A stretch of 60,547 bases of DNA, taken from contig NZ_LUFH02000022.1 of the NCBI RefSeq assembly GCF_001586785.1, forward strand, positions 1 through 60,547, in the 5' to 3' direction. The DNA is from Sphaerospermopsis aphanizomenoides BCCUSP55. GTDB taxonomy: Bacteria; Cyanobacteriota; Cyanobacteriia; Cyanobacteriales; Nostocaceae. The notes beneath the pieces are model-generated. The model was not told the DNA's origin, ran no database searches, and saw only the letters and a list, made by a program, of their open reading frames with translations. The translations under genes were made by a program, and so were the position numbers. Positions 17,524-25,860 of the stretch are shown here, in pieces. How positions within the stretch are numbered: position 1 is the first letter of the stretch; every line of letters begins with the position of its first letter.

Positions 17524-18564
17524 TCAATGTCGATAGGATAAATCTAATAAATTCGCCAATTTATAAACGATTCTTGCACCTACATTGCCATCCCATTCTG
17601 CATCTCCAACTTCACAAACATCAAAGCCAATAATTTTTCTACCGCTATTAACTAATTCTCTAAACAAACAATAAGTTTGCTCTAATTCTAATCCTCCAGG
17701 AACTGGAGTCCCGGTATTGGGGCAGAGTTTAGGATCTAATCCATCTACATCAAAGCTGATATAAACATTTTCTGGTAAATGATTGATAATTTCTCGGCAT
17801 ATATCAATCCATGTCATACCTGAATATAATTTTTGTTTAATCGCTGGGTCATAATAAGCAGTAATACGATCATGAGATTCATTAATTATATCTATTTCAT
17901 CTTGACAAATATCTCTAATAGCTACCTGTACTAATTTAGATATTTGCGGAATTTTTATGGCGTTAAACATGATAGAGGCATGGGAAAATTCAAAGCCCTC
18001 ATAAGCGTCTCTCAAATCAGCGTGTGCATCTATATGAAGAATGCCATAATTTTCATATTTGGTGGCTAATGCTTGAAAATAACCTAAAGGTGAACTGTGA
18101 TCTCCACCAATTACAGCCACTTTTTTACCCTGATTTATTGCTGCTAGAGTTTGGGTAAACAGCCATTGATTTATTTGTTCACCAGCTTGATTAATTGCTG
18201 TGATTACAGGTGTTAAATCTGGTGTTTCTGTTAGTGCTTTACCTTCCGCTTGTCGTTGGATAATTTTTGCTGCTTCTTGACGATAATAATTATTTTTATC
18301 TAAAATATCTTTGGGTATTTCTACCAGGAAAATTCCCTGTTTCCAACCGTCAGGATGATCAAAATCAAATAAATCTATTTGATAGGAAGCGTCTAAAATT
18401 CTTTGTGGACCGTTCGCTGTTCCTGCACCATAAGAAACGGTAACTTCCCAGGGTACGGCAAAAATAATTAAGTTTGCTGAGTTGTAATCATCAGGTAAAC
18501 CTAGAAGATTACCGTTGATTTCAGCTATACCACTGGGGTTGTAGTCTTGGTTGTGATTATTCAT
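17524..18564 (-). CDS. Ureohydrolase (arginase/agmatinase superfamily)
   Basis: 346 residues. The binuclear-metal ligands of the superfamily are all visible: GGDHSSP, HIDAHADLRDAYEG, SFDVDGLDP and a late Glu in FDVCEVGDAEW. These enzymes hydrolyse guanidino compounds to urea. Cyanobacterial members include agmatinase-like enzymes and a nickel-dependent guanidine hydrolase, so the substrate cannot be fixed from sequence alone. The ATG at 18564 begins MNNHNQDYNPSGIAEINGN. The last unit of the tandem array at 18651-20082 ends about 87 bp upstream on the same strand. Confidence 0.85.
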   Translation of the reverse strand: MNNHNQDYNPSGIAEINGNLLGLPDDYNSANLIIFAVPWEVTVSYGAGTANGPQRILDASYQIDLFDFDHPDGWKQGIFLVEIPKDILDKNNYYRQEAAKIIQRQAEGKALTETPDLTPVITAINQAGEQINQWLFTQTLAAINQGKKVAVIGGDHSSPLGYFQALATKYENYGILHIDAHADLRDAYEGFEFSHASIMFNAIKIPQISKLVQVAIRDICQDEIDIINESHDRITAYYDPAIKQKLYSGMTWIDICREIINHLPENVYISFDVDGLDPKLCPNTGTPVPGGLELEQTYCLFRELVNSGRKIIGFDVCEVGDAEWDGNVGARIVYKLANLLDLSYRH

Positions 18565-18650
18565 CGCTGAGATTCTGAATCTGTATCAGCAGAGAAAATC
18601 TGCTTGGTTTATCTCTGCATTGTAGCAGTATAGACCGTAAAATAAATATT

Positions 18651-18763
18651 AAAAAAAGGTTTGGCAGTGAACCAAACCTCTATAATTGCTGTGCTTAACA
18701 ACGTACTAAATTAATTTAATTCTAGTTTGCTTACAGAGCATCTTCCTAAAGGATGTATCCAAA
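18651..18763 (-). ncRNA. Tandem array unit A (candidate small RNA or leader)
   Basis: Read on the minus strand: leader TTTGGATACATCCTTTAGG followed by AAGATG, an AT-rich body containing AGAATTAAATTAATT, then a terminator (AGGTTTGG, CAGTGAA-type loop, CCAAACCT, run of T; 18679-18651). The leader ATG (18741) opens only 11 codons (MLCKQTRIKLI). Closest to unit F. It lies directly upstream of the ureohydrolase gene. Confidence 0.5.
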
Positions 18764-18856
18764 TATCCTCAAAACTGATATAGCATTACTTGTGCAAAAC
18801 TTTTAATCTAGTTTTATGCTGTTGTATTAATACAAACAAGTAATATTGTAAGCATG

Positions 18857-18967
18857 AAAAAGGCTTGGATTGAGTCCAAGCCTTAGTATATACCAGGTGT
18901 TTACCATATATAGTTAATTTAAACCTTATTTTCTTGTGGTTCATCTTCCTATAAGGTGTGTACAAAT
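18857..18967 (-). ncRNA. Tandem array unit B
   Basis: Leader TTTGTACACACCTTATAGG then AAGATG; body with TATGGTAAACACCTGGTATA; terminator stem AAGGCTTGGA / TCCAAGCCTT with 5-nt loop and five T (18884-18857). The leader ATG (18944) would encode MNHKKIRFKLTIYGKHLVYT and run on through the terminator. Closest to unit D, sharing YGKHLVY if translated. Confidence 0.5.
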
Positions 18968-19044
18968 TTTTTAAAAGCTGCTATTCAATCACACTTTTAT
19001 TAAAATATAATACAAGGTGTTGCCTAATAATACAAACAAGAAAG

Positions 19045-19322
19045 GTAAGCATTGAGCTATCAGTAATCAGTAATCAGCTAACAACATCACGAGCAAAGAT
19101 TTATAAGCATTAGTTTCAGGAAAGTTATACCGTTTTTTGATGAGTCTGCGCTAAATTTCTTTAGCTCTTTCTTTGTGTACTTTGCATCCTTTGCGGGTAG
19201 TTATATAATTTGGCGCATCTATGGCTACGCCACGGAAGCTATTAAACGCTCTTGATTGGTTCTCATTCTTTGTATTTCAGGCTTCAAAGCTGACGGCTGA
19301 CGGCTGATGGCTGAATACTTAC
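19045..19322. mobile_element. MITE-like element, 278 bp, inside the tandem array
   Basis: Ends are GTAAGCATTGAGC (left) and GCTGAATACTTAC (right), an inverted repeat with one mismatch pair in the first 13 bp after allowing the C/T difference. It is flanked by a perfect 8-bp direct repeat CAAGAAAG (19037-19044 and 19323-19330), the mark of a transposition event. No open frame of note. The same ends occur at 29634-29788, and a right end alone at 19781-19808. Confidence 0.75.
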
Positions 19323-19365
19323 CAAGAAAGTTTTGAGAAGTATTCTGGCTAATCAATACTTAGAT

Positions 19366-19470
19366 AAAAAATACCCTAGATATACTCTAGGGTAATAAAC
19401 TTTTTTCAGGCATTAATAAATTAAATATTACTTTTAAGAGAAATATACTTCTACTACCTAAAGTATCATT
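19366..19470 (-). ncRNA. Tandem array unit C (divergent)
   Basis: Leader TGATACTTTAGGTAG aligns with the other units, but the ATG position reads TAG. The terminator stem is different in sequence (TACCCTAGA / TCTAGGGTA, loop GTATA, six T; 19394-19366), yet has the same shape and place. This argues that the hairpin, not a peptide, is conserved. Confidence 0.4.
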
Positions 19471-19548
19471 AAGTTAATTTTGTATTGATGATTTGAGTAA
19501 TAGTTTACCAGAATTATGGATTTGAGCAGTAAGTTTGACATTAGAAAC

Positions 19549-19659
19549 AAAAAAGGCTTGGTTCTTAGCCAAGCCTAGATATATACCAAGTGTTTACCAT
19601 ATCTAAATAATTTAGATTTATTTATATTTCTCTTCATCTACCTATATGCTGTATACAAA
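19549..19659 (-). ncRNA. Tandem array unit D
   Basis: Leader TTTGTATACAGCATATAGG then TAGATG; body with TATGGTAAACACTTGGTATA as in unit B; terminator AGGCTTGG / CCAAGCCT with 7-nt loop and six T (19576-19549). The leader ATG (19637) encodes a complete 20-residue peptide, MKRNINKSKLFRYGKHLVYI, stopping just before the terminator. Confidence 0.5.
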
Positions 19660-19780
19660 TATGGGTTCATCTTTTATTCATTAGTCCAATAACTATAGCA
19701 TTTATAAATCATCAGTGAGCAATAAGATCCCCGGCTTCTATCTGAAGTTGATGATCTTGTTTTTTCAACCTCTTGCTTAA

Positions 19781-19808
19781 GGCTGACGGCTGATTGCTGA
19801 ATACTTAC
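19781..19808. mobile_element. Solo right end of the GTAAGTATTCAGC element
   Basis: The right end of the same small-element family (GGCTGACGGCTGATT then GCTGAATACTTAC) without a recognisable left end. It lies between units D and E of the array and explains their wider spacing. Confidence 0.5.
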
Positions 19809-19821
19809 ACAGCTATATATA

Positions 19822-19930
19822 GAAATAAAGACTTGGTGCAACACCAAGCCTTGGCTAGAAGTAGAATATACTAGCATAATTTAGCTAAAAAATGGCATCA
19901 ATTAATCAGTCTTTAGGAAGTATACAAAAT
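19822..19930 (-). ncRNA. Tandem array unit E
   Basis: Leader TTTTGTATACTTCCTAAAG; here the AGG-AAGATG part is changed and the nearest ATG is at 19898. Terminator stem GGCTTGGTG / CACCAAGTC with loop TTG, then TTTATTTC (19850-19822). It belongs to the family by leader and hairpin, but is one of the more divergent copies. Confidence 0.45.
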
Positions 19931-19968
19931 TTTAAAACCTAATATGTCTATATAAATTTATAGATAAT

Positions 19969-20082
19969 AAAAAAGGTTTAGCAACTTCGCTAAACCTCCA
20001 TAGAAAGCAGTTATTCGACACACCAGAATTAATTTAATTCTATCCTTTTTGATAGTCATCTCCCTACAGGAACTATCCAAAA
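19969..20082 (-). ncRNA. Tandem array unit F (first transcribed)
   Basis: Leader CTTTTGGATAGTTCCTGTAGG then GAGATG; the flanking GATAGT and ACTATC can pair around the leader. Body has AGAATTAAATTAATT as in unit A. Terminator AGGTTTAGC / GCTAAACCT, 6-nt loop, six T (19997-19969). The leader ATG (20059) would open about 33 codons reading through the hairpin. TTATATCAG about 25 bp upstream of the leader is a possible -10 region also seen in unit A. Confidence 0.5.
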
Positions 20083-20444
20083 GTTACACAATCTGATATA
20101 AATTGGCAAAATTAGCTATTGATATTTATCCACTATCAAAAGACAGATTAAAAATAGAAGTTATTACCTTTATAAACAATTTTATCACACTGTAAAAAAG
20201 ACTATTTGGTTACATGATTTTATATATGTTCCTACTTAAGTGATATAGAGTTTCCTAGTCTGGTGAATTACAAAATCATCTGCGTTTATCTGCGTTTATC
20301 TGCGTCTATCTGCGTTTAATTATTACAGCTTGTACCTCACTTGAATAATCATTGCTATGGTATATTTTATGCCAAAAAGTTATCTAAATAATAAATAATT
20401 CACATTAAAAGCCGTTTTGATTCAAGGTTCTTTGGAGAGATTGA
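20083..20444. other. Intergenic region with TCTGCGTTTA repeats
   Basis: No gene recognised. Four tandem copies of the decamer TCTGCGTTTA (one with C for T) lie at 20279-20318. Related decamers occur near 44958-44997. The left part should hold the promoter of array unit F. Confidence 0.5.
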
Positions 20445-20901
20445 ATGCTGGCTTTTACTTCTACTTTAGGTTTAGCACCGTTGGTTTTTGAAGGTGGTAC
20501 TGGTAAGGAAATTTTACAACCGCATAGAAGCGGTAGTTACAACTAAACTCAAAACTGAAGACATACCAAATTCAAATCACAGTAAACTTAGTGAAGGTGG
20601 TCAGGTTGTCGAAGTTGGTAAATATCATTTAGAATTTGTAACTGAACCAGAAAGTAAAGGTACACACCTAGATTTTTATCTGCTTTCTAGTGATCAACAT
20701 GAAGTAGTTCCTAATGCAAAGGTAACAACACGGGTTAACGCACCCAAAGACGAGCAAAAAACATTAAATTTTACCGATAATGAAGAAGCTAAACATTATG
20801 CTGTTCTTTTACCGGAAACAGCAGTAGGTAAATATCAGGTAGTTGTAATTTCTGACATTAAAGGTTAAAAAGTAAACGGTAGATTTTCATTGAAACGTTA
20901 G
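20445..20901 (+). pseudogene. Exported protein, frameshift plus in-frame stop
   Basis: ATG 20445, after a GGAGAG site, starts a short hydrophobic leader (MLAFTSTLGLAPLVF) and reads EGGTGKE. One extra A near 20509-20511 then throws the frame; the next frame continues FYNRIEAVVTTKLKTEDIPN and the conserved-looking GGQVVEVGKYHLEFV ... GTHLDFYL to TAA 20866-20868. After that stop the same frame reads KVNGRFSLKR to TAG 20901, so GAA to TAA is likely. The region resembles, from memory, periplasmic parts of metal-efflux adaptor-type proteins in Nostoc; identity is uncertain. The gene looks dead. Confidence 0.6.
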
Positions 20902-20925
20902 ATTTTAATCGGGAATAAGAGAAGT

Positions 20926-21822
20926 ATGAAACATATTTTGGTAGGAATTTTCGCAGCTACATCTTTATTAGTGTCTTCTGGTTGTTCATCTACGGTTAAA
21001 TCAGGTGAAGCACAAATTTCTAATCATGAAAACGTTCCTAAAACTGAAAAACAAGAAACAAAACCCATGAGTGACAATCACGATGGTCACTCAATGGAAC
21101 ACAAACACCATGAAGAACAACCAAAAACAGCCACCCAAGCCAAATTAACTACTCCTAAGAACTTAACCACTAATCAACCGATTAACTTAGTCATTGATAT
21201 TCAAGACTCTGCTGGAAAACCAGTCAATAATTTTGATGTTTTCCAGGAGAAAATAATGCACTTAATCGTTGTTAGTAATGACTTGGAACATTTCGACCAT
21301 TTGCACCCAGACTATAAAGAAAATGGACGCTTTGAAGTGAGTGCGAACTTTCCCCAAGCAGGAGATTATACACTTTTCAGTGATTATAAACCCGCCGGAC
21401 AAAAAGAATCTTTGTCTTTAACAAAAATCAGTATACCTGGTACAGTTCCTCTCCCCAAAAGTTTATCTAAATATGAAAAGACTAAAACTGTATCAGATAC
21501 CAAAGTAAATTTTAAAGCTTCTCAAGAAAAAATCAAAGCGGGTGAAGAAGTAAGCTTAATCTTTGATTTAACAGACAGTCAAAAACAACCAATTAAAGAC
21601 CTACAACCCTACTTAGGAGAAAAAGGACATTTAGTAATTATCAAAAGTTCATCTCCTCTGACAACAACTGATTATATTCACGCTCACGCCATGAAAAATA
21701 CGAGCGATGGAAAAATCGAATTTCATACCAAATTTCCCAAATCAGGAACATATAAAATGTGGATGCAATTTAACCGCAACGGTAACATCAGAACCGCAGA
21801 TTTTTGGGTAAATGTAGAATAA
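20926..21822 (+). CDS. His-rich lipoprotein, probably metal-related
   Basis: 298 residues. A lipoprotein signal ends in LLVSSGC (Cys20). A His-rich stretch follows at about residues 45-66 (SDNHDGHSMEHKHHEEQ). Two beta-sandwich-like repeats make up the rest (NLVIDIQDSAGKPVNNFDVF with HLIVVSNDLEHFDHLHPDY, and VSLIFDLTDSQKQPIKDLQP with GHLVIIKSS). This pattern fits periplasmic copper- or other metal-handling proteins, and the neighbours support a metal or envelope stress role. No exact family name recognised. Confidence 0.65.
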   Translation: MKHILVGIFAATSLLVSSGCSSTVKSGEAQISNHENVPKTEKQETKPMSDNHDGHSMEHKHHEEQPKTATQAKLTTPKNLTTNQPINLVIDIQDSAGKPVNNFDVFQEKIMHLIVVSNDLEHFDHLHPDYKENGRFEVSANFPQAGDYTLFSDYKPAGQKESLSLTKISIPGTVPLPKSLSKYEKTKTVSDTKVNFKASQEKIKAGEEVSLIFDLTDSQKQPIKDLQPYLGEKGHLVIIKSSSPLTTTDYIHAHAMKNTSDGKIEFHTKFPKSGTYKMWMQFNRNGNIRTADFWVNVE

Positions 21823-21963
21823 GAGCAGAATAAATAATTTGTAAAAATGTAGGTTTGGTTAATCACATTCCAACCCAACAGCAAGTTTTATGATTGATAA
21901 TAATGCTGGGTTTAATTCTTTTACCTAACCTACTTTTTACATGGATTATTATCTATACTTCGT

Positions 21964-22500
21964 CTACCTCGGTTGTGATTGTGGTTTTCTCCCCTGACGT
22001 TGCTGCTGTAATTTTCCTAATTGGCTACGCTGTTGTGCTGTTAAAACTTGTCGTTCAGCTAACATCACTTCAAAACGTTTGTTATCTAGTTTTTGACGTA
22101 ATCCTTGGATGGTTTGATGCTGTTTTCGTAACTGTTCTGGGGAAGCGTCACTTGCAAAAAGCGATCGCATTTTTTGATCAGCTGCCATTAGTTGTGAACG
22201 TAAAGATTCAGTATCTTTTTTAGCTTGTTCATGCAGTTTTTTAATTCTTTCTTTTTGTTCACTAGAAAGATTTATATCCTTAGTCCAAGGTGGTTCTCCA
22301 TTACCACCCCGTTCACCTCTACCACCACCAGGAGGAGGGGGAGGAAAACCATCCCCTGGATCTCCGTCACCAGCTGGTGGTTGATTTTGTGATCCTTGAG
22401 CAATCATAGGTGCTGAATGGGTTTTAGTGACAGCAATTGCACTACTAACAGGGATTAAAAGTGATACTGCACCTATCAAAATCAAATTACGTGGATTCAT
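21964..22500 (-). CDS. Spy/CpxP-like periplasmic protein
   Basis: 178 residues. Signal peptide MNPRNLILIGAVSLLIPVS, a Pro/Gly-rich linker, then a helical region from about residue 75 (LSSEQKERIKKLHEQAKKD) ending with the LTxxQ motif (LTAQQRSQL). Spy/CpxP proteins are periplasmic chaperones or stress sensors. ATG 22500 is chosen because GAGGAG lies 9 bp upstream. It is divergent from the response-regulator gene, a usual arrangement where the regulator controls it. Confidence 0.8.
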   Translation of the reverse strand: MNPRNLILIGAVSLLIPVSSAIAVTKTHSAPMIAQGSQNQPPAGDGDPGDGFPPPPPGGGRGERGGNGEPPWTKDINLSSEQKERIKKLHEQAKKDTESLRSQLMAADQKMRSLFASDASPEQLRKQHQTIQGLRQKLDNKRFEVMLAERQVLTAQQRSQLGKLQQQRQGRKPQSQPR

Positions 22501-22686
22501 AATTTTTCTCCTCAATTGCTTGATTTTCTTATTACAGCAGCCCAAAATTACAGATAAATATACAGTTAAATTACTATTTTGTAATTGTGGTTCAAACAAC
22601 AGAGAATTAGAATGGGAGATGAAATTATTAGTCAAAAATCTTCCTAAATTCTCTATAAGTCCTCAGCATCTCAAGTGGTTTGTGAT

Positions 22687-23364
22687 ATGCACATTTTGTA
22701 CATCGAAGACGAAGCGAAAATTGCCAACTTCGTCTGTGCGGGATTAAAAGAACAGGGTTTTGTCGTCGATTATGTTGATAACGGTGATGAAGGTTATTAT
22801 CGAGCGATGGAAAATGAGTATGATGTTCTTGTTTTGGACATCATGCTACCGGGAAAAGATGGACTAGCAATCCTCAAAAGCTTGCGTCGTGCTGGACGTA
22901 ATGTACCAGTCATATTATTAACTGCTCGCAATGAACTAGATGATCGCCTAGAAGGACTAAATTTAGGTGCTGATGATTATTTATCTAAACCGTTTTTTGT
23001 AGAAGAATTAATAGCGAGAATTCATGCAGTAATTCGTCGCATTTCTGGAGAACGTCAAAATATTCTCCGTGTAGGTTCTCTTGCACTTGATCGCATTACC
23101 CGTGAAGTAACTTGTAATAATCAATTAGTAGAATTAACAACTCGTGAATTTAATTTATTAGAATATTTAATGCGTTCTCCTGGGAGGGTGTTTACTCGAA
23201 CGCAAATTTTAGAACACGTTTGGGGTTATGACTTCAATCCTAATACTAATTTAGTTGATGTTTGTGTGCAAAGATTACGAAAAAAAGTTGAAAAAATTGC
23301 TGGAGATAGTTGGATTGATAGTGTGCGTGGTGTTGGTTATTCATTTCGTAAACCGGAGAAATAG
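22687..23364 (+). CDS. OmpR-family response regulator
   Basis: About 226 residues. The receiver domain has the acidic pair E7/D8, phosphoacceptor D51 (LVLDIMLPGKDG), T79 and K101 (LSKPFF). The C-terminal winged helix follows (LTTREFNLLEYLMRSPGRVF ... VDVCVQRLRKKV). Closest in type to RppA/NrsR regulators of cyanobacteria, which respond to metals or redox. ATG 22687 gives MHILYIEDEA, the normal start. Its partner kinase 70 bp downstream carries a stop codon. Confidence 0.88.
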   Translation: MHILYIEDEAKIANFVCAGLKEQGFVVDYVDNGDEGYYRAMENEYDVLVLDIMLPGKDGLAILKSLRRAGRNVPVILLTARNELDDRLEGLNLGADDYLSKPFFVEELIARIHAVIRRISGERQNILRVGSLALDRITREVTCNNQLVELTTREFNLLEYLMRSPGRVFTRTQILEHVWGYDFNPNTNLVDVCVQRLRKKVEKIAGDSWIDSVRGVGYSFRKPEK

Positions 23365-23391
23365 GTGATAGGTGACAGGTGACAGGTGACA
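23364..23391. repeat. GGTGACA tandem heptamer between regulator and kinase
   Basis: Four units (the first GGTGATA) starting on the last base of the regulator stop codon and lying inside the presumed two-gene operon. Confidence 0.85.
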
Positions 23392-23434
23392 GGAAAGAGA
23401 GATTTTTATTTATCTTTTTTCATACATAAATTAC

Positions 23435-24874
23435 ATGGGTTATCAATTACAAATTCGTTCTTTTCGTCTTCGCATTGCATTACTTTCAGCTTCACTTGCT
23501 GGTACTGCTTTGATAGGATTTGGTTTTGCTTCGTGGTTGCTGATTTATAAAACCAAAATTGACGCGCTGGATTCAGAAATTAAAAGTCAGTTATTACAAA
23601 ATATTGTTCGTATACCCAGATTTGAAAGTAATTTACATAAATCAACTGCTTTATTAGTCATAGATAGAAATGGTGAAACTTTATATCAATCAAATAATTG
23701 GCCATCTAATTTAGATTCTATCAAACTATGTTCACCACAGTCAGAGTTCAATTGTCAACCATTTCCACCACCATTACCACCTAGACTACCACAACCATTT
23801 CCCCATCAAAATCAATTACCACCTTTACCACCACCAATTAAACTTTCCCCAGTTGCTACAAGGCGAACATATCAGGAAGTGTGGCGAATTGGTGTTATTA
23901 CATCTCCTCGTCATCGCTTAATTATTGCTATTAGTTTAAGTGAAATTCACCGGGAAATGGACGCTATTCGCAATGACTATCTAGTTGCAGTCCCCGTTGT
24001 ACTGATTTTAGTGGCGATCGCAGCTTGGTGGTTAGCAGGAACAGCTTTACAACCCATCCAAAAAGTGACTACAACCATTCGCGGTGTGACAGCAAAAGGA
24101 TTAAATCAGCGCATTCCTATGGGAACAACAGATATTGAATTTTTGGAACTGATAAATGTTTTCAATCAAATGATGGAACGTTTAGAACGCAGTTTTCAAC
24201 AAGCATCAAGATTTAGTGCAGATGCAGCACATGAATTGAAAACACCATTAGCCATTTTACAAGGAGAATTAGAATTAGCTTTACACAAAGCTGCACCCGG
24301 TTCAGAACTTCAGCAAAGTTTAAGTAACCTCATTGATGAAGTGCGACGTTTAAGTTCTATAGTCAGAAAACTGCTGTTATTATCTTTAGCTGATGCTGGA
24401 CAAATGCGGTTACATCTAGTGGATGTGAACTTATCAAAAATTTTAGATGATATTGTCGAAGATATAGAAATACTTGCGCCAGATTTGGAAATAAAAACAA
24501 ATATTATTCCAGATTTATGGGTAAAAGCAGATCAAGATTTACTAATTCAAATTATCCAAAATTTGATTAGCAACGCCATTAAGTATAATATTCCATCTGG
24601 ATGGATAAAAATAGATTCTCAATTTCAGAATAATTTAGTTTATCTAACTGTTACTAATAGTTCTCAAGATATTTCTCCCGAACATAAACAACGAATATTT
24701 GAGCGTTTCCATCGTGGAGATCCATCACGGAATCGGTAAATTGAAGGTAGTGGTTTAGGACTGAGTTTATCACGGGAAATCGCCCGCGCACATGGAGGAG
24801 ATTTGCTGTTAGATGATACGCCAAGTGGTGAGACAGCTTTTACATTAAAGTTAGAGAAGTTGGTAAAATATTAA
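23435..24874 (+). pseudogene. Sensor histidine kinase with in-frame stop
   Basis: Two membrane helices (about residues 11-37 and 180-202) flank a periplasmic domain with a Pro-rich stretch (FPPPLPPRLPQPF). HAMP and HisKA follow, with His266 in ADAAHELKTP, then the N box NLISNAIKYN and the F box FERFHRGD. After SRNR the frame hits TAA (24737-24739) and then continues in the same frame with the G2 box GSGLGLSLSREIARAHGGD to TAA 24872-24874. The stop removes part of the ATP-binding site, so the short product should lack kinase activity. One base change (for example CAA or AAA to TAA) would explain it. Confidence 0.8.
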
Positions 24875-24905
24875 AGAGCAGAATTTTTTTAACAAGACTA
24901 CTCCT

Positions 24906-25634
24906 ATGTATCAAACTGATCCACCCCGTTCTCCCCAAGAAGTATTACCAACAATGTATGATTTGAAAAGTGAAGATCCAGAGGAAAAAGGTTTGCCTGA
25001 TCAATTTCATTTATTACAACCCCGGTTACTAGATGAGACTTTTCGTTCTCCTACCTATCCTAGCGACAAAATCTTTACTGCTAGTGATATGAATTTATAT
25101 TATGATCCCAATCACACAACATGGTATAAAAGACCAGATTGGTTTGTTTGTGTGGGTGTTTCTCCTCTTTATAAGAATGGTGATTTACGGCTGAGTTATG
25201 TAATTTGGCAAGAGGGAATTACTCCTTTTATTATAGTTGAATTACTTTCACCAGGAACAGAAAAAGAAGATTTAGGACAAACTTTGCGTGATGTAGAAAA
25301 ACCACCAACCAAGTGGGAAGTTTATGAACAGATTCTAAGAATTCCCTATTACGCTATTTTTGACCGTTATAAATATGAAGTTAGAATGTTTAAATTAGAT
25401 GGCGGTCGTTATGCGGAGATAAATTTATCATCATCAAATTGTCGTTTTTGGATACCGGAAATAGAATTAGGTTTGGGAGTTTGGGAAGGAACTTATAATA
25501 ATATTCAACAACCTTGGTTACGCTGGTATGATGCTTCTGGTAATTGGGTTTTGACTCCAATGGAACAGGAAAGACGACAAAAAGAAAGATTGATAGAACA
25601 ACTGCGTGCGTTAGGTGTAGAACCTGATATTTAA
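24906..25634 (+). CDS. Uma2 family protein (PD-(D/E)XK fold)
   Basis: 242 residues. The Uma2 core is visible: RPDWFVCVGVSP, IIVELLSPGTEKEDLG, then YYAIFDRYKYEVRMFKLDGG. Uma2 is an abundant cyanobacterial family with a restriction-enzyme-like fold and no known function. The C-terminus is charged and Arg/Lys-rich (MEQERRQKERLIEQLRALG). A second, unrelated-looking copy lies at 30132-30695. Confidence 0.85.
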   Translation: MYQTDPPRSPQEVLPTMYDLKSEDPEEKGLPDQFHLLQPRLLDETFRSPTYPSDKIFTASDMNLYYDPNHTTWYKRPDWFVCVGVSPLYKNGDLRLSYVIWQEGITPFIIVELLSPGTEKEDLGQTLRDVEKPPTKWEVYEQILRIPYYAIFDRYKYEVRMFKLDGGRYAEINLSSSNCRFWIPEIELGLGVWEGTYNNIQQPWLRWYDASGNWVLTPMEQERRQKERLIEQLRALGVEPDI

Positions 25635-25709
25635 TTTGAGATTTAATTTATCTATTAGGATATGTAGCCGTAGACAGAGTAGTTAGGACATCAATTAATC
25701 ATGAAACTC
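25635..25709. other. Spacer before a small inserted element
   Basis: No gene. It ends with TGAAACTC (25702-25709), which is duplicated after the element (25861-25868). Confidence 0.4.
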
Positions 25710-25860
25710 GGGAGCATCCCAATTTTGAAAAAATAACCGCAGCAACACCAAAAACTCTCTTCTTCCCTCTTCCCTTCGTGTCCTTCGTGTCCTTCGTGGT
25801 TCGTTTATTTCAAGTCTTGAACTCAAACGAAAAATAAACTTACACATTTGGGATGCTCCC
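25710..25860. mobile_element. MITE-like element, 151 bp, with 8-bp target duplication
   Basis: Perfect 13-bp terminal inverted repeats, GGGAGCATCCCAA (25710-25722) and TTGGGATGCTCCC (25848-25860), flanked by the perfect direct repeat TGAAACTC (25702-25709 and 25861-25868). The interior is non-coding and carries CTTCGTGTC repeats. A related end occurs at 42129 inside the 3' end of the methyltransferase gene. Confidence 0.85.

Noticed and set aside
17524-18564. Calling the ureohydrolase specifically speB or guanidinase
   Set aside because: Metal ligands are shared by the whole superfamily; residues that set the substrate cannot be judged by eye.
18651-20082. Reading the array as a CRISPR
   Set aside because: Units are 100-130 bp, diverged, and have terminators; there are no identical short repeats with unique spacers and no cas genes.
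21894-22223. Plus-strand hydrophobic open frame
   Set aside because: It lies antisense over the well-supported Spy-like gene.
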